From Chrysomallon squamiferum (taxonomy: Eukaryota; Mollusca; Gastropoda; Neomphalida; Peltospiridae): a stretch of DNA of 64,000 nt. A program made the translations under genes and the position numbers. The DNA lies in NCBI GenBank assembly GCA_012295275.1, contig CM022665.1, positions 40,873,152-40,937,151 on the forward strand. The letters are read 5' to 3'. The notes beneath the pieces are model-generated. The model was not told where the DNA came from. It saw only the letters and a program-made list of their open reading frames with translations, and made no database searches. Positions 23,885 to 34,939 of this stretch are shown one piece after another; the stretch's first letter is position 1, and every line of letters starts with the position of its first letter.

Positions 23885-24425
23885 ATTTTAAAAGACAGTG
23901 TCTACAAGTAACTCCAGCTGGTTGTGACAGAGTGTAACACAGACTGAGTTTTTTCCCATTCCTGCCCACTGCTCTATGTCTGCTTATAAATAATGACTAA
24001 ATAAAAAATGAAATAAAATAAATAATAAATAATAATAAAAAGAAATAAAATCAATAATAAATAAAGAAAGAAATAATGAAATAAGATCAATAAAAAACCA
24101 ATAATGAAATAAAATACAAAATGTACCATTTCTCAGTAATGGCAGATATTTTTATTATTATTATTATTATTATTATTGTTATTATTAATGGCTGTAATAT
24201 CTTCTAAATGTCACATGTTTATATTAGTAGAAACTCTCAGCCAGTACTCTGTATTGCCAAACCTCGTTTTATTATTATTATTATTATTTTTTATTTATTT
24301 ACTTTGTATTTTTGTATTTTTTTTTCCATTCACTGTCTAGCATCATAACCTGATGTCCAATAACATTTTTATGTATCTGTGCTGGATTGATTTTGACACT
24401 GTTTCCTTTCACTGGGAAGCCATTA
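23885..24425. other. Unique AT-rich sequence with (ATT)n
   Basis: AAATAAAATAAT-type sequence at 24000-24120, and (ATT)n at 24148-24190 and 24268-24290. No gene. Confidence 0.6.
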
Positions 24426-24680
24426 ATGGTTTAGCACGCATAACGTGCAAAGAAAAATCCATTACCCAACAAACCAAGACAACTTGATTTTCTAGCTCAA
24501 CTGTTCCGCGTTCATTCATCGTTTCCGGCAGGCCCCCGATAAAACAGCTTTCTTTTTCATTTTATTGTTTCTTCTTTAGCTTATCTCCGTGTTCAGTCAC
24601 AATACGTAGATATCTTAGATGATTTATTGTATAGGAAAAAGAACAAAAACGACAGTGAACCGTGAAATGTTTTGATGAAG
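24425..24680. other. Unique CpG-retaining block with small hairpin
   Basis: A cluster of CpG sites (GCACGCATAACGTGC, TTCCGCGTTC, TTTCCGGCAGGC, CCCGAT) lies in otherwise CpG-poor DNA. GCACG-CATAA-CGTGC forms a 5-bp hairpin. No open frame is convincing. It could be a regulatory element; the function is unknown. Confidence 0.3.
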
Positions 24681-24754
24681 ATGTACATAATCAAAACAAA
24701 TCTCAGTATAAAACAGTATTTTTTTTTCTTTACAAGTTAACAGAACACACCTTC

Positions 24755-25620
24755 ACTTAGTAAGAGCCTCCGCTTGAGAGCCAAGACAAAGCATTCAAAT
24801 ATTGGCTTATCAGATGTGTTATTTCCCTGTGACAGTTCTGTGTTATTGTATTATGTGGTGTGTGCTGTGTTGTATACAACTCTGTTATTCATTTTAGCTA
24901 TATCCTCAGTATTTTTAAACAGTATGCAGTGAGGACTTTGGTTTATTATGAATGTCTATATCATTAAAACGTGTCAACAATTTTAAAAGTTGACTGTTCA
25001 AGCAGGTTATTTCCCCTTGTATTAAACTCTGTGGTATGTGCTGTGTTGTTATTTATTTCTCACATTTGCAGTGTGTATCTTTAAATAACAGGAACCAGTC
25101 AAGACTATGGTTTATATTATTAAAACATAAAATCAATTTACAGTCTTGACTGTTCAAATTGTTTAATTCCCTATTGACAATACTTCCTCCTTTTGTTTTC
25201 GTGAATAGTGTCTTGTTATGTGTTAACAGTTTATTGTGAAATTAAATAAAAATTTTGTTTTTGTTTGACTAATTTATTTCCCAGTGATGACTCTGTGGTA
25301 TGTGCTGTCTTTCTTTTTGCAACAAAATTAAGGACAATATTTTATTTATGTAATAATTTACATAAGGTGATTACCTAAGATAAAATATAAAATCTTAATA
25401 ATGGTATGTGCTGTGCTGTTATTTACAAGAAGTTATACATAATGAGGGTTACTGTTTTTAGTGAAAGCTTATATACATGAAGTATTAAAAGTATTAAAAT
25501 TTCAGTCACTAAACTGTATATATTTCTCTATATTATCCACATCTCTTTATTATATTTTGTGATATGTACTGTTCTGTAAATAATCAAAAATAAGAGAAAA
25601 TCTTTACTGTTAATGGGTTG
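24755..25620 (+). repeat. Degenerate tandem array with SINE-like segments
   Basis: The phrase GTGGTATGTGCTGTGTTGTT recurs near 24855, 25032, 25297, 25403 and 25560, each time with TTATTTCCC-type sequence before it and AACAG/AAAGCTT-type sequence after it. GTGGTATGTGCT also occurs in the SINE body, and a head-like GCCTCCGCTTGAGAGCC lies at 24767. The array may therefore have grown from a SINE fragment. Confidence 0.4.
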
Positions 25621-26335
25621 GTTTAATTTTTATCAGTTACATTCACTACTATCTCTGATCTGATCACAAATAGGTGTAAAAGTAAAATGGAGTTCCAGTT
25701 ATACTCATTCTTTTAAAGATATTTGTTCTGACAACATATATTAACTGTAACAATCAAACAGATATCAGTCTACTGCTGGATAACAAAGGATATAATTTTA
25801 TGATATATCTTACAGACACCTAATTTAAATTGTCGTGTAATTATAATAAGCAGAGTTTTATTATGTTTGAGTTTTAATTATTATAATGAAATATTACTTC
25901 ATTATTCTGTCATCAGTCTGAAGTTTTTTAGTTTTTTTTTGTAAAAGCATTAGTTAATATAGACTTGTTATTTGAATATATTTTTTTACAGTATTAATAA
26001 AAAAATGAAATTTTGAAAAATATTTTAAATTTGTTGAAAGATTATCAAGTGATTAATCTTTTTAAAATTCTTTCTTCTTTATTTTTCACCTTCTGTTTTT
26101 GTTTTTTTGTTTTGTATTCTTTCCTTTTCTTCTTTTCACCCCCCCCCTACATTATGTACATTTTTAAACATTACTATAATTATTAATTTTTTATTTTATA
26201 ATGGTTGTTGAATCTTTGCCAAAAGCAATGTTTTGGCAAAGAACAAAGGGATTTACTAAAAGTCATTAATGTTTTGACTAATAATACAAACACATAAAAT
26301 CATTGAGGATTTTTCATGTTTTTCTTTCTTGTTTT
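25620..26335. other. Unique AT-rich sequence, no gene
   Basis: Only short homopolymers, including a C9 run near 26140-26148. No coding signal. Confidence 0.55.
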
Positions 26336-26339
26336 CTCA

Positions 26340-26556
26340 TCACAGTCTTTAATTCTTTCTTTCCTTCCTTACTTTCTCTCCTTCTTTACTTTCTCTCCAT
26401 CTACTCTCCTTCATTTGCACCCTTTCTGTTTCTTCCTTCTTCCTTTCTTTATATTTCTTTCACTTTCTTTCTCTCTCTCTCTCTTTCTGTTTGTGTGTGT
26501 GTGTGTAAAAATACACACACACACACAGAGATAGAGAAAAAAAGAGTGAAAGAGAG
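26340..26556. repeat. Pyrimidine tract and (TC)(TG)/(CA)(GA) inverted repeat
   Basis: A TTCC/TCTT-rich tract runs to about 26490. From about 26462 the order is (TC)n, TTTCTG, (TG)n, then AAAAAT, then (CA)n, CAGAGATAGAG and GA-rich sequence to 26556. The two halves are near reverse complements, giving a potential stem of about 40 bp with a 6-base loop. Confidence 0.85.
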
Positions 26557-26559
26557 ATT

Positions 26560-27298
26560 ATAAATAAATCTGTTTTTAAAAGCTCCAGAAATTATCTGGG
26601 TTTTGGGGTGTTTTTTTTTTAATTATGATTAAATACCTTTCATAAATGCATTTTTGTAATTTCATTATGGTCTACATCAGCCATTAATCACAATGGACAA
26701 GTAAGATTCATCTTGGTTAATCAACCAGGTAGCATGGAAAATTAAACCTACAACAGCATAACCTACACTAATTCCCATGTTAAATAACCAACGTCATTTA
26801 TTATATTTTTTTTTCAGAATCTTACTCAGTCAAGGCTAAATATGGTCAACTGGTTGACCAGTCATGTAAAAACAACAACATTAGGATGTATCATTAGTTG
26901 TGAAATTACCATGACAAGAACCAAGTGAAAAACCCCCCCAAAAAACCATGATGAGATTTTAAGCAGGTGTTGAAATCAGTAACCACATTTTCCATCGTTT
27001 CAGTTTTAAAGATGTTGCAAATTTAATTGACTGTAAAAACTTTGTCCATAGTTGTGAATGAAACAGTTGAGAAGTTAATTGGCCTTAACAGTTGTTTCGG
27101 AATTGTGAATAATGTTAAATGTACCTTGTTGTCTGTCCTTCAGTATCATAATTAATTGTTACTTGTTTTATGACAGAAATGATTTAATATTGATGGTTAC
27201 TTGGTATGGACTACTTTTCTATTTTTGTTTTTGTTTTTGTTTTATTATTATTATTACTTTTTGATTTACTTTTTATTTTTTGTTTTTTAATTACACAC

Positions 27299-27300
<2 letters not shown>
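26560..27300. other. Unique AT-rich sequence, no gene
   Basis: C7A6 (CCCCCCCAAAAAA) near 26933-26946 is the only odd element. Otherwise non-repetitive and non-coding. Confidence 0.5.

Positions 27301-27302
<2 letters not shown>

Positions 27303-27338
<36 letters not shown>
27303..27338. repeat. (CA)n microsatellite
   Basis: About 36 bases of perfect AC dinucleotides. Confidence 0.97.
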
Positions 27339-27341
<3 letters not shown>

Positions 27342-27413
27342 TATAAATATAAATAGTTTTGTTTTGTACATAAGTTTAATCAACTGTCTGGGCTATTCAA
27401 GTCTTTAGGCAAT

Positions 27414-27434
27414 CCCCATCCCCTAACCCCACCC

Positions 27435-27435
<1 letters not shown>
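27414..27435 (-). other. G-quadruplex motif, minus strand
   Basis: Four C4 runs (27414-27417, 27420-27423, 27427-27430, 27432-27435) are separated by AT, TAA and A. The minus strand therefore reads G4 with loops of 1, 3 and 2 bases, a canonical intramolecular quadruplex. It contains a telomere-like CCCTAACCCC. Confidence 0.85.

Positions 27436-27436
<1 letters not shown>

Positions 27437-27470
<34 letters not shown>
27437..27470. repeat. A34 homopolymer
   Basis: 34 consecutive A, one base from the quadruplex motif. Confidence 0.97.
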
Positions 27471-27475
<5 letters not shown>

Positions 27476-27542
27476 TTCAAGATGTCCAGCAGTTAGAATT
27501 TTACATAAATGCCAGACAGATTTGTGCACTCAATTCACCTCC

Positions 27543-27842
27543 TTACTCAAGGACAAGACAAACTCTAATACAATGATGGGGGTAGTGAAGTCTGCCTGAA
27601 TCTAAATAAAAACTCCAAAGAAAATTTACTTTCTTATACCTCAGATCAGCAGCTTTTGAATTCATCTCGTCACGTATGTAATTAGCATTATCACTGATTC
27701 GGGAATTCACCAATGTATTCAAATTTGTAAGCCAAGTTAATAAAGTGTAAACATTTCCTAAGACCTTTTCAAGACATATAATTAATGCCTGTTTTCTGGG
27801 CTTAAGTAATAAAAACAATTTTTTCTGTGTGTAATAAAGCAT
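27543..27842 (-). CDS. Candidate exon-like open frame, unknown
   Basis: A 99-codon minus-strand frame of ordinary composition, not built from simple repeats. The central part (VNSRISDNANYIRDEMNS) is polar and helix-prone. CTGAG|GTATAAG at 27640/27639 could be a 5' splice site and AAACAG before 27788 a weak 3' splice site, which would give a 149-base exon. The pyrimidine tract is poor and I recognise no family. Chance origin is quite possible. Confidence 0.18.
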   Translation of the reverse strand: MLYYTQKKLFLLLKPRKQALIICLEKVLGNVYTLLTWLTNLNTLVNSRISDNANYIRDEMNSKAADLRYKKVNFLWSFYLDSGRLHYPHHCIRVCLVLE

Positions 27843-28109
27843 GATGACATAATGATTTTGAAAACGTACAAATTGGGTGAATAGTAAACATTGTCAAAAA
27901 AAAAGAAGAAAAATTAACAAGTCATTGATCTTAAATAATGTTTGCACGTCTGTCTGTGTTTGTTTGTCTGTGGGTGTCCATGTGTGTATGTATGTTTGTT
28001 CTAGCTAGTAAATTTATATCTTCACTATGAAGACTGGTATGGCCGTCTGACATCAGGAATTTTAACTGAGGTAAACATAAACGGTAATGAAGCATTGTTC
28101 TGGGCTGAA

Positions 28110-28300
28110 CAAAATATTCTTTGATGCACCAAAGACTCTGCCTCAGTGTCCTGTCAAGAGACAGTGGATCATTGGACTTTTTCTCATTCCAGCCAATGCT
28201 GCACACTTGATGTAACAAAAGACCACGGTATGTACTATCCTGATGTGACATGATGAAAACAAAAGGCCTTTCCTTCTGTTATAACTATCAAAAATCATGA
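28110..28300 (+). mobile_element. tRNA-derived SINE copy
   Basis: A clear body: CTTTTTCTCATTCCAGCCAA leading to 28200, then GCACACTTGATGTAACAAAA and CACGGTATGTACTATCCTG at 28224-28242. GAAAACAAAAGGCCTTTCCT follows in the place of the AAAAGATCCCTTGC segment. Upstream, GTCAAGAGACAGTGGATCAT lies where the head normally joins the body. This copy best shows the middle of the element. Confidence 0.7.
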
Positions 28301-28317
28301 CTTACTGGGTCTGAATT

Positions 28318-28425
28318 CAGATGGATCCTCTCTTTGACTAGAGATATAGAGGAAATGGGAAATATATTGATGGATCCTCCCTTCAACAAGAGACATGGGA
28401 GGTACACTGATGGATGCTCTGGTCC
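28318..28425 (+). repeat. Short tandem duplication, unit 40-49 bp
   Basis: GATGGATCCTC, then a variable part, AGAGATAT/AGAGACAT and GGGA occur twice, with a third partial GATGGATGCTC at 28409. GATGGATCCTC also resembles the SINE head-body junction just upstream. Confidence 0.65.
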
Positions 28426-28429
28426 TTTG

Positions 28430-29770
28430 ATTTATTATTTTGAAAGTAGTGTTAAATTCTTGAGGTGCTTCATCATGCTCCCACAGAGACAGGTTCTAGC
28501 TACAATTACAAATGAATAGGCATGGAATCTTGTAATTACTGTAATTGCTGTTAAAAACATGTTGTTGGTTTTTTAATTTTGAGTTCAGATCACTTCATTT
28601 TTATTTTATGTTTTTCAATTTTTGGGTTTTTGGGTTTTTTTTTAAGTGAATAATACATTAAACTGCCAAAAATAAGTTCTTATGATATGAAAGTTCTGAG
28701 AATCAGACATGTTTGAATCAGAATGAAATATCAGTAACATGGCAACTCTCACTGGACAAACTAATACATAATTATACACAACACTACAGTATTCAGTAGT
28801 ATTATTAAATATATACATTCCAACATGCAAGTAATGATAATATAAAAATATTTTTTTATAGTGAAGTTAAGAAACTCTACCTGTGTGACTATGTCCTTTA
28901 TGTAATTGACCAGCAATGTCATATCATCAGGTCCTTCACTTTTACAAGTGATTCATTTTAGAATGAAAACAACCTAGAACTCTGTCTTGAACACAATAAA
29001 TCAACCCAAACTACATATATAAATACATACATATCTTATTACCTGTTTACACCTACACAAATTATTTTCTTGCCTTTTTTCTTTTTCTTTTCATCTGTTA
29101 ATATATATGTCTAAATGTGCAAGTCATGCAGGTAAGATAATTTGCAGGATATTAAAAGAAATTCATTGAGTCTGATGATTTTTTTTTTTTTTTTCCCCCT
29201 TTTTTTTCTCTTTTAAATCACATCTTTGATGTGCTTTTTTTTTTTTTTTTTTTTTTTTAAAGACATTTTTAAGAGAGGGAATTTCAGAAGGTAATCTGTC
29301 AGAATTAGTGTTTGAAAATTCTCCAACACATACTTGAAAGTTCTTGAATTTGATTAAACAGTTAAGGCTGGTGAACCTTTGGTATTTGTCAAACCTCCAA
29401 CATCAATATAGAAAGAGATTTCAATCTGTGATTAAACTTAGATTTTTGCTTAAGGGTTATGTTTCTGTTTGTCGCTTGAACTTGGTTTTTAGGAACAAGG
29501 AAAATCAGAGATTTAAAAAAAATATGGGAAAAAAATAAATGAAAACAAGATGTTTTTACGCTTTTTTTTTTTAAAAAGAGAAAAAAGTAGACGATATGAA
29601 AGAAGATTGGATACAATGTAATGAACATGCACCCACTTGTTGATCACAGCTGATTATCATTTGTTTGAAAGCAAACATTTTCTGCCTCTAGCAGTTCATT
29701 TGATTTTAATTACAGTATGAAGTGGAAAGGATTGAGTGTACTTCTGAAGTTTTGCTTTTCTGATTCTTTC
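28430..29770. other. Unique AT-rich sequence with T24, no gene
   Basis: T16 at 29179-29194 and T24 at 29235-29258. At 29131 CATGCAG|GTAAGA looks like a fused splice junction, but the nearest pyrimidine tract is about 45 bases upstream. No coding signal. Confidence 0.5.
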
Positions 29771-29772
29771 AG

Positions 29773-29885
29773 TGAGAAAAATGTGTCCACTGACACATAA
29801 AATGAGTTTTGAAATTGTTTGTTCAGTTCTCATCCACAGAACCACAAAGTTGTTTAATGTGTTTAAAAACAACGTCCAGTTTGTT
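29773..29885 (+). CDS. Candidate internal exon, unknown protein
   Basis: The best acceptor/donor pair in the window. TTTTCTGATTCTTTCAG (strong pyrimidine tract, CAG) ends at 29772 and GTAAGT starts at 29886. The 113 bases between are open in exactly one frame (phase 2 at entry, codon boundary at exit); the other two have early stops. The peptide contains KMCPLTHKMSFEIVCS and then VLIHRTTKLFNVF. I recognise no family. No partner exon is confirmed, so this rests on splice signals and frame alone. Confidence 0.3.
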
Positions 29886-29889
29886 GTAA

Positions 29890-30398
29890 GTTTTCATTAT
29901 GTAAACCTCTCTCTCTCCATCTCTCTCTCTCTTTCTCACCATCCCTCATTCATACATATATGCACACATGTGCACATGTATGCACCAGACACACAAACAC
30001 ACACATACAAAAACATACGTGCATTTTCAATAATCCAAATATGTAGATAAAAATTAATTTTGATATAATATAATCTTTGCTGGACAGTTTATATTTTTTT
30101 GTTTGAGTTAATTTTGTACAACATACATTCTAATGTATAAGAAAGGTGCTACAGTTCAATGTCTCATGTACTGACACAAACAGTAACACACACACACAAA
30201 GCTTGACCACACCTTGCTTAATGTAAGAGCCAAATATGATTAACTTCAGATGTCTGAAAGCAGCAAGACGTGTCAGTTTACCTTTTATATTAATTGTCAC
30301 GTGAAAAAAGCTCTGACAATTTGTTTCCGCAGACCAAACATTAAATGTCAAAGAACTGCATGTGGCTCTCGAGTCATGGTTTGATCATTACATATCAT

Positions 30399-30400
<2 letters not shown>
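29890..30400. other. Unique sequence with TC/CA patches
   Basis: TCTCTC at 29909-29935, CACA-rich sequence at 29960-30010 and (CA)n at 30186-30198. A 73-codon minus frame at 30130-30351 has no motif. Confidence 0.45.

Positions 30401-30401
<1 letters not shown>

Positions 30402-30436
<35 letters not shown>
30402..30436. repeat. (AT)n microsatellite
   Basis: About 35 bases of perfect AT. Confidence 0.95.
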
Positions 30437-30439
<3 letters not shown>

Positions 30440-30441
<2 letters not shown>

Positions 30442-31856
30442 GTGTCTAATCAGTATATCACTTTAATTATTTCTTATTTCCTATTTGGCATAGGCATCAA
30501 CATTTTGTCCTGATAAGATATCTAGATATGTACAATATCAAATATTTTTTATTTTTTTTATTTTTAAATTATTATTATATGTCTTTTGTTTTTGATTATG
30601 TATCTTTTGTGTACAATTTCATCAATGTGTATTTTTATAGCCCTGAAAATTGTTAATAGGCAGAAATGAAATAGTATTAGTCATATCTACTAATAAAGTA
30701 ATAATAATAAGAAAAATAAATTTTATACACACACACAAACACATATTATTATTATTTTGTTTTGATGTATAGTGACAACAAAATCAACCTAGAGCTGTCA
30801 AGAGCAGTTTTAGTTGTTGTATTATTTAGTATTGCTGTATAAAAGAAATAACTGGTTACTATCTTAATATGTTAGCTTTATCATACAAAAAAAAAAAATG
30901 TCCTGATGCATCACAGCAGAGCCTCACAGAATTTGGCCATTCTCACCTTCACAGAATAAAGCTAGTACTTACGATAATAACCAGTTACTCCCCTGTCTAT
31001 GGTTTAATATTAGTTACATCATAATCAGATAACAGTATGTAAGAACCCCAGTTTTATATTTCAAAACAATTATTCATAAATGTTTTAAATGTCTCTTTTT
31101 TTCATCAGATGTGATTCTTTCTGACATGTTTTGAGAGCAATTTTATCTACTTGTACAAGAATTAATTACCCCATCTGATTTAACTGAATAATCCTTCTGT
31201 CACAGAAAAAAATTATCTGGAAGGCAATTTGTCAAGAATAATAAGATAAATATCTGACAATTGAGAAATCTTGAGAGATCCCCTCAAAAATTAATAAATT
31301 GCCTCCATTTTTGCAAATCCAGTTTAATGTCAAGTTGGCTTAAGTACTATAAATTCAGTGTGTACTTTCAAAGCTGTGGTTTTCTGAAGTAATGGGCAAA
31401 TTAAGGGAATGTATTTCACTGATGCAGCCTTTTTTTTTTCTCTCTCTCTCTCTCTTTTTTTTCTTTTTTTTAATCACATTTACCAGTTCTGAAAGGCTTT
31501 TTCATTAATGAAATCAAGTTTTAGAGTAGATTTTATTAAGTAATTTTTTTTATTAATTGATTTTCTGTTTTAAATTTTCTTTAAAATTTAAACTTTTATA
31601 TTGTTTAGATTTATTTTTATTGTTTTGTTTTCATTAAGGAAAACATCCTCTTAGTTAGATGTTGAAAATTTATTTATTTATTTATTTTTTTTAATTAATT
31701 AAATTAGTTTAAGTGTCTATTTTCAGTAAAATTTTAATGTAAGATGTTTTCATTTAAGAAAATGTTAAATTGCAATTAATAATTTTTTATTTGATTGATT
31801 TATTATTATTATTGTTATTATATTTTATTATATTACATATACCATACTGTGCTGTG
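30440..31856. other. AT-rich unique sequence leading into satellite
   Basis: T/TC/T tract at 31430-31470 and (ATTT)n at 31670-31690. The last 50 bases (TTATTATATT, then TACATATACCATACTG) grade into the satellite. No gene. Confidence 0.6.
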
Positions 31857-34017
31857 CTACACAATAAACTAGACTAAACTACACTAGACTACACTACACT
31901 ACACTACACTACACTACACTAAACTACACTACACTACACTACACTACACTACACTACACTACACTACACTACATTATACCACACTACACTACACTACACT
32001 ACACTACACTACACTACACTACACTACATTATACCACACTACACTACACTACACTACACTACACTACACTACACTACACTACACTACACTACACTACACT
32101 ACACTATTACACTACTATACTACACTATACTACACTACACTACACTACACTACACTACATTATACCACACTACACTACACTACACTACACTACACTACAC
32201 TACACTACACTACACTACACTACACTACATTATACCACACTACACTACACTACACTACACTACACTACACTACACTACACTACACTACACTACACTACAC
32301 TACACTACACTACACTACACTACACTACACTACACTACACTACACTACACTAAACTACACTACACTACACTACACTAAACTACACTAAACTACACTACAC
32401 TACACTACACTACACTACACTACATTATACCACACTAAACTACACTAAACTACACTAGACTAAACTACACTACACTACACTACACTACACTACACTACAC
32501 TACACTAAACTACACTACACTACACTACACTACACTACACTACATTATACCACACTAAACTACACTAAACTAAACTACACTACACTACACTACACTACAC
32601 TACACTACACTACACTACACTACACTACACTACACTACACTACACTACACTACACTACACTACACTACATTATACCACACTAAACTACACTAAACTATAC
32701 TACACTACACTAAACTACACTAAACTACACTAAACTAAACTACACTACACTACACTACACTACATTATACCACACTAAACTACACTAAACTATACTACAC
32801 TACACTAAACTAAACTACACTAAACTACACTACACTACAAACTAAACTACACTACACTACACTATACTACACTACACTAAACTACACTAAACTACACTAA
32901 ACTATACTATACTACACTAAACTACACTACACTAAACTACACTACACTAAACTAAACTACACTAAACTACACTACACTAAACTACACTACACTATACTAC
33001 ACTACACTAAACTACACTAAACTACACTACACTACACTATACTACACTACACTAAACTACACTAAACTACACTACACTACACTATACTACACTACACTAA
33101 ACTACACTAAACTACACTACACTATACTACACTACACTAAACTACACTAAACTACACTACACTACACTAAACTACACTAAACTACACTACATTATACTAC
33201 ACTAAACTACACTAAACTACACTACACTACACTAAACTACACTAAACTACACTACACTACACTACACTAAACTACACTACACTACACTAAACTACACTAA
33301 ACTACACTAAACTACACTAAACTACACTAAACTACACTATACTACACTACACTACACTACACTAAACTATACTACACTAAACTACACTAAACTACACTAC
33401 ACTACACTACACTACACTACATTATACTACACTAAACTACACTAAACTATACTACACTACACTAAACTACACTAAACTACACTACACTACACTACACTAC
33501 ATTATACTACACTAAACTACACTAAACTATACTACACTACACTAAACTACACTAAACTACACTAAACTACACTACACTACACTACACTAAACTACACTAC
33601 ACTACACTACACTACACTAAACTACACTAAACTACACTACACTACACTACACTATACTACACTACACTAAACTAAACTACACTAAACTACACTACACTAC
33701 ACTATACTACACTACACTAAACTACACTAAACTACACTACACTACACTATACTACACTACACTAAACTACACTATACTACACTACACTAAACTACACTAA
33801 ACTACACGACACTATACACTACACTACACTATACTACACTATACTACACTACACTACACTATACTACACTACACTAAACTACACTAAACTACACTACACT
33901 ATACTACACTACACTAAACTACACTATACTACACTACACTAAACTACACTAAACTACACTACACTACACTATACTACACTACACTAAGCTACACCTAACT
34001 ACACTACACTACACTAT
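31857..34017. repeat. 2.16-kb pentanucleotide satellite (ACACT)n
   Basis: More than 420 consecutive pentamers, mostly ACACT with AAACT and ATACT variants and a recurring 15-base interruption ACATTATACCACACT. The + strand has almost no G; a few AGACT, one CACGAC near 33806 and one AAGCT near 33988 are exceptions. The left half to about 32340 is nearly homogeneous ACACT. The right half is a patterned mix of the three pentamers with local higher-order repeats. Both flanks contain decayed TACATTATAC-type sequence. It has no coding capacity. Confidence 0.98.
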
Positions 34018-34199
34018 ATTATTTTACATTATACTGTATTATTTTAATTTATCTATTTTATTTATTATTTGTATATTTATTTTTATTAATTTGTTGTTTC
34101 CATGATAGTGTAGGTTATATAATACTTTGAACAATCGCATGACTGCTAGCTTGCATACTGAAATCTGATTTTTAACTGTACAAGAAAACAAAGAGGACT

Positions 34200-34400
34200 G
34201 CCACTTGGTTCTGGCCTGATGTTTGATTGATCACTGGATTATTTCTCATTTCTCCACTTTGAGCTGTTTGCCATTAACTGCAGTGTCCCCAGTCTGCTTA
34301 ATAATCAAAGGTCAAAGCATATACGTTTGTCTCTGAGGAAACAAAGGTACATATAAAAAAGAGTCCCATGTTGCTAATCAATGAACTAATCCCTAAGGTG
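34200..34400 (+). mobile_element. tRNA-derived SINE copy
   Basis: GATCACTGGATTATTTCTCA, then TTTCTCCACTTTGAGCTG, then GGTACATATAAAAAAGAGTC and CCATGTTGCTAATCAATG at 34346-34383 follow the order of the SINE body. It is diverged from the 9.2 kb copy but unmistakable at the 3' part. Confidence 0.6.
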
Positions 34401-34875
34401 ACAAAACCGATTTCTCATATGTCATAATTATGCAAAAATCTTTGACACTTCATAACCATTAACAAAGAAATGTGTCGTGAGATGTCATTAAAATTAATAA
34501 ACTGATTAATTAAACCTTCTGGGTTTTGTAGATTAGGTTCAGAATGGCTTGAATGTTAACGTTAGTTTCTCGTGTTTAATTATAAACCATATCATAAGCT
34601 TTTAAGCTCTGCATAACATTTGCTTTTGTTTTCGTGGCTTTGTTTTCTACACCAGGTTTGTCATAATACTGGCTTTTCCATTAATATCTGTTTTCATAGC
34701 CTTACTCAGATGTGTAACCAAGTTTATCATAACAGGCATCAGTCCATTGTGGCATAGTCCTGATCTTATGCATCATTCATTTCTTCTTAGTCCCCCCCAC
34801 CACTGGAATATTTCCCGATCTTCCAGTGCTCACTGATCTTTTTATCATTGTTCTGTTGCCTGTGGGAAGTTCACA
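34400..34875. other. Unique sequence with weak internal duplication
   Basis: GTTTGTCATAATACTGGC (about 34657) and GTTTATCATAACAGGCATC (about 34722) head similar stretches, each after TTTTC-TGGC/ATAGCC and TACACCAG/TAACCAA. This suggests an old duplication of about 65-85 bp. No gene. Confidence 0.4.
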
Positions 34876-34937
34876 GAAAAAAAAAAAAAGAAAAAAAAAA
34901 GGAAAAAAGAAGAAGAAGAAAAGGAAATCGAAAAAAA
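34876..34937. repeat. A/AAG-rich purine tract
   Basis: About 60 bases of A with scattered G, including AGAAGAAGAAGAA. Confidence 0.9.
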
Positions 34938-34939
34938 CA

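Noticed and set aside
27420-27435. Interstitial telomere sequence
   Set aside because: Only one CCCTAACCCC; there is no tandem (CCCTAA)n, so the quadruplex reading is preferred.
31857-34017. CRISPR-like or coding repeat
   Set aside because: The units are five bases with no spacers, almost no G, and no coding potential.
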